From: Elmis aenea
Taxonomy: Eukaryota; Arthropoda; Insecta; Coleoptera; Elmidae
DNA length: 64,000 nt
Assembly: GCA_947652605.1 (NCBI GenBank)
Contig: OX393583.1
Span: forward strand, 13,619,222 to 13,683,221
Direction: 5' to 3'
In this document: in pieces, positions 47,642 through 59,300 of the stretch
How the letters are laid out: every line of letters begins with the position of its first letter
Numbering within the stretch: the stretch's first letter is position 1
Program-made: the position numbers and the translations under genes
Notes under the pieces: generated by a model
The model's database searches: none
Seen by the model: the letters and a program-made list of their open reading frames with translations, nothing else
What the model was told of the DNA's origin: nothing

Positions 47642-48315
47642 ATTTTGAATTTTGTCTTCGGAGTATATCCGCGTAGTATTTATAAATTCTCGACGTTTCG
47701 GCCAGCTCACCCTGGCCATTTTCAAGAGATTAAACAAGATTTTAACTGTCTGATAAAAATAATGTCAGACAGAAACTAATGTCACTTTATGTTAGTCAAG
47801 GCTGACTAAATTTGCACCGTCTCTCACTTGACTGCGTGTTACACGTCGGCAAATCCCTGCGCCAGTCCCGGTTGAAAGTGCGTCTGTTGGCGGCGCTTTG
47901 CTGACAGGTAGAGGACGTACCTGCCTCTCTCTACAACAGCTGGTCAACACTGGCTTCCATGCTGCTGGAAGTCTCTGACCATCATCCCGTTTATTGATAT
48001 TGTTGGATCTCTTTTCTATTTCAATAGCCTCCCGGATGATCCTTGACGAGAAATGTTCTACATTGGCCAGTATTTTGGCCTCATCAAAGTTAATTTTGTG
48101 ACCAGTGGAGGTAATATGTTGATAGAGGGCCGATGTGGTGTCTTTGTTCCTGACTGAATTTTTATGTTCTTGGACTCGTACGCCTACGCGTCTATTGGTC
48201 TGTCCAATATAAGATTTTTGACAAATCGCACATGGTATCTGATAGACCCCTTGGTTTTCCAGTAATATCTTACACTTAGGACTCTTTAGGACATTTTGAA
48301 GACAAAATTCAAAAT
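47642..48315 (-). mobile_element. Penelope-like element fragment with GIY-YIG endonuclease domain
   Basis: The minus strand reads open for about 175 codons to a TAA at 47792. GVYQIPCAICQKSYIGQTNR is the GIY-YIG signature (here VYQ...YIG), and RVGVRVQEHKNS carries the conserved arginine and the EH pair. ALYQHITSTGHKINFDEAKI, HFSSRIIREAIEIEKRSNNI and LPAAWKPV complete the pattern seen at the C-terminus of Penelope proteins. The reverse transcriptase part is missing, so the copy is 5'-truncated. The 3' tail contains the GGCCGAAACGTCGAG word common in such elements. An 18-bp perfect inverted repeat (47642-47659 and 48298-48315) bounds the fragment. Confidence 0.8.
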
Positions 48316-48397
48316 AATAGTAACCGCGAAAATCTGAAACACAACATTATTCATAATTATATCTACAAATTAATTTTTTTCAATATTTATTAATTAC

Positions 48398-49452
48398 CTA
48401 ATTATTTTGTGAACCTGAAGGTCCATGAGTTGCAGCTTCTGTTTCCGACTTTTGTTCGTAGTATTTTGAGCTGGAATGAACTTCTTGCAATATTTTTTTT
48501 TCTGTAAGCATCAGTTGGTGAAAATGATCGCATGTAATTTCTTGAAAATGTGTTTTTACAATAATAATCGATTTTATCGTCTTAACCGATAAACAGTTTC
48601 TTGAATTTGTCCATAACGAATTCATTATTGAAAATACTCGTTCAATGGAAGCATTAGAGCCAGGGAGCGCCAGTATAAATTCTACCATAAGTTTAATATT
48701 TTGCACAGAAATATTTTCCGTTTTGAAGTGCTGAAAAATTTCTCTCCATTTGTCAACTACCGGTATGTTTTGGTCGTTCCAAGATGAAATGTTTTGTTCG
48801 AGAAAGGGTTTCAAGCAGCAGAATTCGTCAAATAAATTATCCTGATCTATTAGTTTTAATGGGTGTACTGATTTTATATTGTTCAAACAATCCATTATGT
48901 CCTTCCAATCTACGCATTTGTCCAGTTTTGCCCAGGACATTGAGTCAAATTGTTCGTAAGGATAGGCCCATTCTTCTATGTACTCGATTATCGTGTTGTA
49001 AAAATTATCGACGTATTCTTTAAATTTGGAATATGTTAAAAAACCCCGGTCAATTACAATGTCTAAAAGTTCTTTGACAAGAGCTGGAATGTATTCTTCA
49101 CACCGACGCATTTTAATTTTATTAATGAAGATTCTGATCTCAGCCTGAACTTCAAATGCTGTTATATTCTGTCTCTCAATTGTGCTTATTGCAGCGGCAA
49201 AAAGTTTTAACTGACTGTGTAAAAAATGCATAAATGTAAGTGAAAGAGGATTTTCAAAAAAATTTTCTATTATCATAGGACATTTGTCAATAGAAGTAAA
49301 ATATAATTTCAGTGCTTGAAAACAATCTATTAATCTTTCTAAAGCAGGTAGCAAAGATAGCCAACGTGTTTTGCTGTGCCCTAGGACAGATTTATAATCT
49401 TCGTTAATAAAATCACAAAATGCCTTTAACTTTTCAACTCTTACAGTATATA
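48398..49452 (-). CDS. hAT-superfamily transposase, C-terminal ~350 codons, uninterrupted
   Basis: The open frame on the minus strand starts inside a foldback at its 5' end (49453), so the ATG at 49501 belongs to the inserted element. The hAT part reads YTVRVEKLKAFCDF, LGHSKTRWLSLLPALERLI (the TRW motif) and, near the end, LMVEFILALPGSNASIERVFSIMNSLWTNSRN, the hAT dimerisation domain. The BED finger and first catalytic residue are missing. No stop codon or frameshift occurs over 1055 nt, unusual beside the heavily decayed relics elsewhere in the window. The simplest reading is a fairly young transposon gene cut by a later insertion; domestication is possible but unsupported. Confidence 0.65.
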
Positions 49453-51266
49453 CAGGGTGCGCCATTAGTGCGATAAAGTCCATTATTGCCCTTAATGTCA
49501 ACTTAATAAAAAAAAGTTTTTAATGAAACTTATAGTATTTCTACACGTGCATGTTTTAAAATTAGTTTCAAGTATACAGGGGGTTTCATAAAAGTGGGGC
49601 GTCACTAAAGGTATTTTTTTTTAATTGAACACCCAGTATATTTTTGCATAATCGAATTCAGCAAGAAAATCTCCATACGACAGTATTTTGTTTTTTACAT
49701 TTTTTTGCGACGTTGCCAATTTATCTTAAAAAATCTTTGAATTTCCAGAAAAACAGGGTACAATACTTGTCAAGAGCACAACCTCATGAATAATAATTGG
49801 CATATGATATTTTGTACATACAAAGTCAAAAGGTGTAGTCACAGTCTAAATACATCAAAATTAATTTATATTATACAGGGTGTTTCTTATAGATGTGCCA
49901 ACTTCCCAATTTTCAAACATCAATAACTTTATTTTTTCAAATGGAACACCCTGTATATTATTACGTCATTTTGTTGCATTTTTGTTTTTCTTCAACTTTT
50001 CTTAATACTTACCTATACCTAAAATGAATATTTTCTGAGATATTTACATTTTACTTATTCTTATAAGCGTTGTGTAGGAATTTCCTAGTTTTTTCGGAGT
50101 AGGCCCCGACTTTGACAATAGAAACAATAATTTCTGTAGTAACAAATGTCAGAGTTAATTGCTGTCAATTGTTAAAACATAAATAAATGAGTATAACATA
50201 TGCAATATGAATTTTCCAAAAAAGAATTCATTGATACGGTCTATGTTCAGGGTGGCGTACTTTCGATGCCCATACAGGGGGGGTATTTCGGTAATTATCA
50301 GAGATAAAAAAAAAAACTATATTTCGAAAATTAAAAAAGATCAAAAATCTGTTTACGACAATAAATTCCTCTCGAAAAAAGAAATCGAGACTACGTACTT
50401 AGTTTTTTTCTATCTCTGATAATAACCGAGATACCCCCCCTGTATGGGCATCGAAAATACGCCACCCTGAACATAGACCGCATCAATCAATTTTTTTTTG
50501 GAAAATTCCTATTAAATATGTTATACTCATTTATTTATGTTTTAACAATTGACAGCAATTAACTCCGACATTTGTTACTACAGAAATTATTGTTTCTATT
50601 ATCAAAGTCGGGGCCTACTCCGAGAAAACTAGGAAATTCCTACACAACGCGTATAAGAATAAGTAAAATGTAAATATCTCAGAAAATATTCATTTTAGGT
50701 ATAGGTAAGTATTAAGAAAAGTTGAAGAAAAACAAAAATGCAACAAAATGACGTAATAATATACAGGGTGTTCCATTTGAAAAAATAAAGTTATTGATGT
50801 TTGAAAATTGGGAAGTTGGCACATCTATAAGAAACACCCTGTATAATATAAATTAATTTTGATGTATTTAGACTGTGACTACACCTTTTGACTTTGTATG
50901 TGCAAAATATCATTTGCCAATTATTATTCATAACGTTGTGCTCTTGACAAGTATTGTACCCTGTTTTTCTGGAAATTCAAAGATTTTTTAAGATAAATTG
51001 GCAACGTCGCAAAAACATGAAAAAAACAAAATACTGTCATATGGAGATTTTCTTGCTGAATTCGATTATGCAAAAATATACTGGGTGTTCAATTTAAAAA
51101 AAATACCTTTAGTGACGCCCCACTTTTATGAAACCCCCTGTATACTTGAAACTAATTTTAAAACATGCACGTGTAGAAATACTATAAGTTTCATTAAAAA
51201 CTTTTTTTTATTAAGTTGACATTAAGGGCAATAATGGACTTTATCGCACTAATGGCGCACCCTCTG
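49453..51266. mobile_element. 1.8-kb near-perfect palindrome, TA-flanked
   Basis: It begins CAGGGTGCGCCATTAGTGCG and ends CTAATGGCGCACCCTCTG, flanked by TA (49451-49452 and 51267-51268). The arms are about 870 bp each and almost identical. The centre (50248-50469) holds a CAGGGTGGCG...CGCCACCCTG mirrored segment with a loop of under 100 bp. It interrupts the hAT ORF. One arm alone recurs at 33172-33945. Confidence 0.85.
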
Positions 51267-51268
51267 TA

Positions 51269-53334
51269 TTTAATAAACTGGCGATAGCAGTTTTTCCATA
51301 ACATACTTAATTACAAAGATAAAGACGTCGACTTTTAATATTCTTTGGGGGCCGTATTGGTCATTTACTGAAATAGTAAGAGTTTATTTTATGGGAATCA
51401 TAATTTGCTGATTTTTTTTTTTTTAATGTAGTAGGAACCTTTTTTTATTTACTTCATGACAAGTGGTACATCGTTGACAAGAGAAAAACAAATGCTATTG
51501 TAGTAAATATTTTATATGGCGTATGTAAAAAATCAAAAGTTAAATGCTACGTACATGTTCGTTACTAACTGTGCCTTGAACGAAACCGAACCGGTTACCT
51601 AATCATTATAAAATAAAAACCGGTAGTTCGGAACGTGAACCGAAAAGTTCAAATTTATCGAACCGGTAATCCGAACTGATCCGTTATTCTTTGCGGTTCG
51701 GGTCCCTAATTTCAACTTAAAAACGTTATTCTGTTGTTTGTAATGCAGCTACTTTCGATAGTTTACATTTCATAACAATGGCTATACCTTATAAAACTAA
51801 TACGCGAGCTGCAGCCCCACCGCGCTTATTATACCATGTACGAAGTGGCGAGTAGACATGGAGTGGAGACGACGCGTAATTTACATGCTGTTGGAGTTGC
51901 AATCATTGCAGCCCAAGTCATGAGCTTACGAGCTAATGTATTATAATTTCTACTAGCACTTAGCCCGTCCTAGGACGGGTATATTGTATATCTTAAATTT
52001 AAACTATTACTTTTTATAATACCGTGAGCTGCAAGTTAGACACTGTTATGGTACCGGTGAGTAAAAATGTACGGTTTATTAGACACAACTCAGTCGGTTG
52101 TAGCTATTTTCATGCGTTACAGAGTCAGTCACAGAGTAAGGCTGGACTTTTATACCGGGTGTAAATGAAGTGTGGTACACCCCTTTTTTTTCTTTAGTTT
52201 TGATTTTAGATCAATGAAAATTTAAACATATGATATGTGCGAAAAATCGGATTTTTTGAGCCGTTGCACACATTTGTTTCACTTCCGGTTTCGCCGGAAA
52301 TTACCCCAACTGTGTCATTTTAAATGGAGCACCCTGTATATTTTTACATTTTTGGAAAGAGGAAGCGATTTTTGATACAACTGCACTATTTTGGTTAATT
52401 TTTATAAGTAACCTCAAAAAAAATTTTAAACAAAATTTAGTTTTTTATTAAGGGTGCCGTGACCTGCCGTGACCTGCACAAACAGTTGTTTAAAAAGCAT
52501 TTTTGTAAATTTTAAATGACATTTAGGTTACTTTAATCGGCTTTGAAGGTTGCGGAATCGGTTTTTTGACAATAAGTCATTTTTTAAAAATAGAACCATG
52601 CAGGTACTAGCGGTTATTTAAATGGAGCACCTTCTAACGAATCCATCGATACCAATAACTTGTATTTTTATTAAGAGTCTGCTTCAAAAATTTCAAATTA
52701 TTGTGAAAATTTATTAAGAGATCCTGTTAATCAATGTACACTGTGCATAACTACAACAAAACAAATGATCGTTGTTTTATGTTTAACTACTATAGTCATT
52801 TAATTAAAAAGTCTAAAAATTTTGGTAATCATTTTTATATAATTAGATTACTGCGATTAAGAGGATCTCTTAATACATTTTATACATTTATACTTAATAC
52901 ATTGATTATATTTGTGTAAATTATAATTAATTTCAATAAAAGAGTAATCGATAAGTGAGTTAACCAGTAATAATAGCAATAAATAGATAATATCAAAATT
53001 AATTAATAGTTTTATACATGAAGCATATTTTTGCTTTAATTTGATGTGATTTTTAAACCCCTGTCCATGGCGAAAACTTTAGTCAAATTTATCGCTAAAG
53101 CCCCCCCCCTCCCCATTGCAAGTTTTTACGAGCCGCCACTGCTGTACATACACACTTTGGTGCAAAAATTTATGCAAACACCTAAAGACACACAAATACG
53201 GTATGCGTCAAAATATACAATAGTGAAACTCGAGCGGCTAGAACGCGCATGTGTTTTGTCGACGGGACAAAGCTCCTGCTGTACGTGTTCCAAGCAGTGA
53301 AAAGGAAGTTGTGTTGTGCAATCGTTGTTGAAAA
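51269..53334. other. Intergenic with hAT-like and mariner-like remnants
   Basis: At 51585-51705 repeated CCGAACCGGTTA-type words mark an old hAT end. A palindromic CCCGTCCTAGGACGGG lies near 51967. CCGGGTGTAAATGAAG at 52156 and CACCCTGTA at 52332 look like decayed mariner-type ends. Two CCGTGACCTG units stand in tandem near 52456. No domain-bearing ORF. Confidence 0.4.
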
Positions 53335-53760
53335 TGGGTCTCTCAACGGAGGAAAACGTATTCATAGTTGAGTATTATTTCCACTCATACGAAAGTGGTC
53401 GTGAGGGCGGACCAAGTTTAAAATTTTAAGTATATTAGGCCCCTATTTCATTGAGGATGAGGAAGGCGATGCTTGCTAGCACCTAGGAACGCTACAATGG
53501 CATGGTGATCGGACCGTTGCTTCAAGATTTGAGAAGGTTCTGTCGGGAAAGAAGCCTTTACATGAATAGACAGTGGTATCAACAGGACGGGGATACCAGC
53601 CACACCCCTCGAGAATCTCTGGCCATGCTGCAGGAAACCTTTCCAGGACGAATCATTTCACTTGGTACTGACTTTCCATACCCGTCCCATTCTCCCGATC
53701 TTACACCACTTGATGCCTACTTGTGGGAATTTAAGGTCAATTCACGTTATAGGTACGTTC
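53335..53760 (+). pseudogene. Mariner-like transposase, internally deleted
   Basis: At 53335 the frame MGLSTEENVFIVEYYFHSYE followed by GREGGPSLK matches the N-terminus of insect mariner-like transposases. From 53502 the C-terminal half reads RSLYMNRQWYQQDGDTSHT (second catalytic aspartate) and SPDLTPLDAYLWEF (third catalytic position D), with the spacing of a DD34D enzyme. The middle, with the first aspartate, is missing. Homology ends at about 53745, where unrelated repeats begin. Confidence 0.75.
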
Positions 53761-53900
53761 TCGCTCCACTCGCGGTCCACTTCCGCTCCAGTCGCGGTCT
53801 CGAAAAATTCGATTTCATGTAATTAAATGTGGCCGTTCACACTATAGGTACGCTCGCGCTCCACTACCGCTCCAAACTCAGCGCATTCTATTTTGTGAGC
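53740..53900. repeat. Two diverged direct copies of a TATAGGTACG...CTCCACT motif
   Basis: TTCACGTTATAGGTACGTTCTC...CTCCACTCGCGGTCC at 53740 and TTCACACTATAGGTACGCTCGC...CTCCACTACCGCTCC at 53836 are alike over about 45 bp. The second copy begins GGCCGTTCACAC and may be the terminus of the Harbinger relic that follows. Confidence 0.5.
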
Positions 53901-54127
53901 ATTACGTCACTGTGAACAAATTGTGACTTAATTTTTTTATTATTTAGAAAATTTTTTTAATTAAAATGGTTTTCAACAAAGCAGATTTTGTACGACATGG
54001 GACAAAAAACAGATATAAACCGAAAAGCCATTAAAAAAGTTTGGAAATGCACACAATATTTTTTAATAATATAATATTCATCACTATTAAAAGATAATGG
54101 AAATGTAATTTTTCAAATTATATTTAT

Positions 54128-54620
54128 TTACCATGAAACAGAACCAGTATCGGAATTAAAGAATTTTGCAAGCGTGTCTCTAACTTCAAAAGCTGCAGCG
54201 GTAGAATTTCCTTCTTCTCTCGGCAAATATCTTAAAATTTCTGTGATCACTTGGCCGTTGACAGTGGTCAATAAATTGTTGTAAATTCTAAATTTTTGTG
54301 CTAATAAGTCGAATTGATTTTTAACCGTTCTAGGTGCACGCGATAACCTTTAATTAAAATTTCTTTTTTCGATTTTATTTTCAATTTGTAGTACAGGATA
54401 TGGCCCTATCATATTATGTATTTTTGCAATAGCAAAGCTGGATCAATGATTGTTTAGTTCCTGTAAGAGGTTTATCTTCTGGTACATCAAGTATTTCAAG
54501 AGTACCATTTTGTAAAAGTTCCCCAAGATTTGACGAAGCAAATATACCACTACTTTCGTTATCGAGAAATAAAAACTCTGGATTTACTGGAACGGTATCT
54601 TTATTTTTTACGTTTTTAAT
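54128..54620 (-). pseudogene. PIF/Harbinger transposase relic, C-terminal part
   Basis: On the minus strand, from about 54610, NPEFLFLDNESSGIFASSNL and GELLQNGTLEILDVPEDKPL match the middle of the Harbinger DDE domain. After a decayed stretch, RTVKNQFDLLAQKFRIYNNL matches the SRARRTVENAFG-type motif, and AFEVRDTLAKFFNSDTGSVS is the usual C-terminus, ending at TAA 54128-54130. Frameshifts and a deletion between the motifs make it inactive. It is distinct from the Harbinger fragments at 7.6 and 35.3 kb, which are N-terminal. Confidence 0.7.
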
Positions 54621-54770
54621 CCGACGTTTTGCTCATAATTTCATGAGCTTCTTCAGGAAATAAATCGTGGTTATTCCTTGAAGAAGCTCATAAAATTATG
54701 AGCAAACGTCGGATTAAAAACGTAAAAAAATAAAGATACCGTCCAAGTAAATCCAGAGTTTTTATTTCTT
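54565..54770. repeat. Hairpin formed by inverted duplication of Harbinger coding sequence
   Basis: Left arm GAAATAAAAACTCTGGATTT...GAGCTTCTTCAGGAA and right arm TCCTTGAAGAAGCTC...AAATCCAGAGTTTTTATTTC are about 90 bp each with few mismatches. The loop is about 20 bases. The left arm is in the frame of the transposase relic (PEFLFLDNE), so the right arm is a duplicate of it. Confidence 0.8.
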
Positions 54771-56290
54771 CAATATCGAAACTAATTCAATAACGGACGT
54801 TCATATAATTATTACAAATATACCACCATCGCCACTCCATCCACAGTGGCGGATTTATGATTTTGCCGCCTGTTGGCTAAAATAATTTCAAAAAAAATAA
54901 AAACAAATACTTAAAGTTGACATAAAAAATTAGACTTTAATGTACTCAAAGTGACCGCCGGCGCGCTTCCTCTATTTGTAACTGCTTGAAAAGATTTGTC
55001 TAATTTTTTATGTCAACGTTTAGTATTTTTGAATTTTTATTAAAAATTAATTTTAAATACATTTCCATTGATAGTTATAGTATAATTTTTAAGATTTGAT
55101 CGTTTTTTGTTATGTTAAATAAACTGGTTGTTATAATTTGATAAATACACTTTGAACGGATTTTTCTCGAAACATTTCTCATGTATGCATACTTTTTTAA
55201 TACATGTTCGGATTCAGAATTAAATTCTCTATCCGAATCAACAAAAACATGTACCTATACTATGTAATTAAAATTAAAAAAAAAAACAGTTGCCTATCGC
55301 AGATTTGACATACGTCATCGTAGAGATGACAAATGCACATCACTTAAAGGAGAATTTGTCGCCGTTTCCAAAAATATAAGGTTTGTTGGGGTTATTTTTA
55401 ATAAATAAAAAGTAATAGGGGTGCGACAGTCAAACTGAATCACCCGGTATAAAAGTTCTTTGGGGTCCTCAATATTTAATTTTAAAAATGTTTAAGGGTC
55501 CTGAGACGGAAAAGGGAAATTCGTGTCAATTTCTGGCGACCTACGGACAGTCTTTCATAAATAAACGCTAGTCTTGGCCATTTTAGCTTCAATTTTAAAA
55601 CCACTGGGAAATTAACCGTGCAACAACCCGCTTGACATGCGCCAGTTATGTATTTCACATTTTATTACATTCAGCCGCCAATTTCACAATCAACAATCGA
55701 CAGCAATCTAATAGCAATATTAGCCGGCTACGGAAAGGGGTCAATTATCGAGACAAAAATAATACATTTCCCCAAATAACCGTAATGGTAATAAACACAC
55801 TACTGCAAGTACCCCCTCTAACAGAAGTATTAGGGGTAGTTACCCCTTCCAGCTTTAGAGAAAGAGAAACCAACAGTATGAATATGACTATAAACCGCTA
55901 CAGATGATGAAGATTTAACTCAGTTAAAGGCAATCAGCACTACTGTTAACATCACAAGAAAATTGTTAAAAAAAAATCGACAACAAGCGTGTGGCAATTA
56001 TTAACAACGAATTAGTAGTACACAACTCTTCCAACGGGACCACTTCAATAAATTCAGGGTGTAAATTAAACATATCGTGATATACTGGGTGTTGTGTAAA
56101 ATTTTACAATAACAAAAGACGATCGCACAACAAGCATCGTATGGGATTACAGCGTGGTCCATAATTATAACCAATTAAAATTAAAAAGTGTTGGATAAAA
56201 ACCCGGTATTACAACGGAATAAAGTGGTAAAAAAACTAATATTTATATCAAAACCGATGGTTAAAATATACTCGACGGACTTCCTGTGAT
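54771..56290. other. Upstream region of the BTB zinc-finger gene
   Basis: CAGTGGCGGATTTATGATTTTGCCGCC at 54851 is a hAT-like end. A decayed mariner-type end (CACCCGGTA) is at 55443. From about 55560 the sequence is less repetitive; a 91-codon ORF at 55632 has no recognised domain. The promoter and 5' UTR of the downstream gene probably lie here, but no initiator element can be chosen with confidence. Confidence 0.35.
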
Positions 56291-56320
56291 ATACAGGGTG
56301 TGTGCAAAATGAGCTTGCAA
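56291..56320. repeat. Single mariner-type end 70 bp before the BTB-ZF start codon
   Basis: ATACAGGGTGTGTGCAAAAT is a TA + CAGGGTGTG terminus with no partner. It lies in the presumed 5' UTR of the gene starting at 56361. Confidence 0.5.
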
Positions 56321-56360
56321 ATCTAACGAGGCTTCTCGCGATCGTCTTTTTTTTTAAATC

Positions 56361-59300
56361 ATGTATTCGTTGTATCGAGCCTGGTTGTCGCTGGGTTCTT
56401 GTGGCGCGCTGCCACCCCCAAATGTGCCACTTCCACCCGCAATACAAAGCAGTTCTTTGACTTTTGGATCTTCCTTGGCGGCCACCGGAGCCCCTGATGT
56501 CACCCTTCAAGTTGGACCGACGCTAACGCATTTTTCGGCGCACAGGAATGTTTTATCGGCTCACAGCGGTTTTTTTAAAGCTGCATTTTCAAGTCATTCA
56601 GGTTTGTTAATATTTTTACCGACAACTTTACGGTATTTTTATTTCAAAATCGACACAAAAATGGAATTTTTTAGTTAAGTTTACAAATATTATACAAAGC
56701 TTACTTACTACTTACTTACTATTACTTGTAAATGTACGCTAGAATGTTTTTCTTGCTACTGAAATCTTGAGTAATACTTTCCAATAATTTTTTCCCCCCA
56801 AGTGTGGATGTTCCAAATACAAAACGTTTGTGGTCTGATATTAAGTAGTTTTAAAAAAATTATCAACTCCTAAAACCCATTTAAAAAATCTTTTTTAATC
56901 CTTATGCAAATTTCGACCTAAACTTTTCAAGAAAAACTTTTTTTATACATTTTAACAACACGTTGATGCTTTTTAAACTTTGATTCAGTTAAGTATACTT
57001 TTTTTTCGCTATTTTTTATTGTTTAAATAAAGTTCAATTAAAAAGTGAAAAAAAATTGACATGAAATGACATAGAGAAAAAATATATTGCAAAGCTAAGG
57101 CTGTAATTAATGCATTTAATCAGTTCTGCAACAGTTTGATCGGCGAATGGCGAAACCGTGCTCACAGACACAGAACTAAATCAGGAGTCACATAAAATCA
57201 AGCACACAAGCAACTAAATTGTTTGGTTTCAAGGTTTCAACATGGATTTCTACGAGTTAGATACGGTGTGTGCTCTTGAGATGATAAGGAGGACGAAATT
57301 CAAACCTATACGACAACAAAACAGTTGTACGACGTCGCGCAATCATTCAGTTTGTGTCCAAATTTACAGTTGCATGTGAGCGCGTTTTCATGTAAACCAA
57401 TAATGACTCCCGCACCCGCAACCAGTGTTGCACAACTGATAATTGCACATCAACGCCCAGACGATTAGTTTTCGGTAGATGATTTTGAAACTGTGTTATT
57501 GTTATACTTATAAACAGAATAACTGTTAATGAAAATTGTAATATTGTATAAGGGTGTGATGGGTACAAAAAAAAAGTTTAGTTTGAGACTTTCATAATTT
57601 ATCTAATGCTACCGATAGGTTTTTGTTTTAATAATATTTACGATATCAAAGCGTTATAAACACGTTACCTACGAGTTTATTGAAATAAACAACAACAACG
57701 ATCATTCAAGAACAAACATTTAATTTTTTTGCAACATTAACCCTTATATGCAGTTGTCGATATACAAACGAATTCCATTGTTTTTGTTATCCCTTATATG
57801 CAGTTGTCGATATACAAACGAATTCCATTGTTTTTGTTATGTGTTTAAACACCTAGGCAAACATATTCAATTTTACACGTCTGTCACAAAAGTTCATATT
57901 TTCCACATAATTAATTTCACAACTTTTGAATGCATTTCGACGTTTTTTATAGTGAAGTTCGCAGATCGAAAGTTGTCTCTAGAAGCAACGCTAGAATAGT
58001 ATATTTTACAACAAGTGATGAAACTCCAAATTTTTTTTTTCGGGAGGGGAATCTCGCGAACGAAAAAAACTGATTTCATCTCGAATCGTAAATGCTATTT
58101 TTTCTACGAAATTAAAATTATGTTATAGAACGAACGTTAATGTAAACGAACCAAATGACAATTATTATGTTTAAAGTTTAAATTAATCAGTTCATTTTCA
58201 TAGCGACACCACCACACTGACATTGACATAAATAAAATTATAACCTGCAAAGGAAATACAATTAATATTAATTTTTGTGCCATTCTTAGCCTTTTATATA
58301 AAATGCCACTACATTAAAATTAAATTATTTGATAAGAATATTAACGCAATTTTAGTTTATTATGAGTTAAAGCTAACAAAAAAATCGTAAATTTTACAAG
58401 TTGATTTTGACATTGACATTATTTTCGCCACTAGAGACGAAAGTAAAACTTTCTTGTAGGGTAGGGGCAGTGAGAAAATGACAACTTTCATATACATGAG
58501 TAGAAAAATGTATTTTTCAAGTATTTTAATCGCGTACTTCTTTACAGGTATTGGCCCTATAGCGGTGCCGAACGTAAGCGTCGAAGAATTTTCCTCCCTC
58601 CTTACGTACATGTACACCGGCTACTTGGATCTCAACATCACAAACATATACAACACCCTACTAGCGACGCACATACTACACATGCCGGGCGCCCTAGAAG
58701 TTTGCCGTTCATTCCTAATCCAAAACCACCCGTTGGAGAGGCGGACGAACATAATCAAACCGATACCCAGCAGGAAATCGTTTTTCCCGAGCCAGCAAAT
58801 CTATGCGCCGTTATTTGGGAGACTTCAAAAATCAGAAATCACGCCGTTTCGAGCCATAGCGGCTGATAAAGAAGACAACGAACAGCCTTCGCACTCCAGA
58901 GCTGGCGTCAGCGAAGCACCGGAACCGACCACACCCACGCCGGAAAGCGAGGAAAGCTTGCAGAAGAAAAACCTGATGGAGAAGCTTAAAGCCAAAAAAC
59001 GAACGGAAAACCCAAACGAAAAGGTCGTAATAGACATAGCTTGCTGCGATGGACCGGTTAGATTCCATCGGGTGTTGAACAAAAACTACGGCGAAGCCGC
59101 TACGGAGAATAGCGTGGAAATCCAAGATATCGACCGCAACGACCTCATGAACAAGGTGATGAACGAAAATATCCGCGATAAGCAAATGGCTGATGAAAAC
59201 AGCCAACTCCAGAACGGCGGCACCGATATGTTCACGTGCGTATACTGCAACCACACGTTCAAATCCCAATACTGCTACCAGAAACACGCGAGGAGACACC

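Noticed and set aside
58478..58547. ATG at 58478 as start of a zinc-finger-only protein
   Set aside because: It lies before a CTTTACAG acceptor; splicing from 56601 restores a complete BTB domain.
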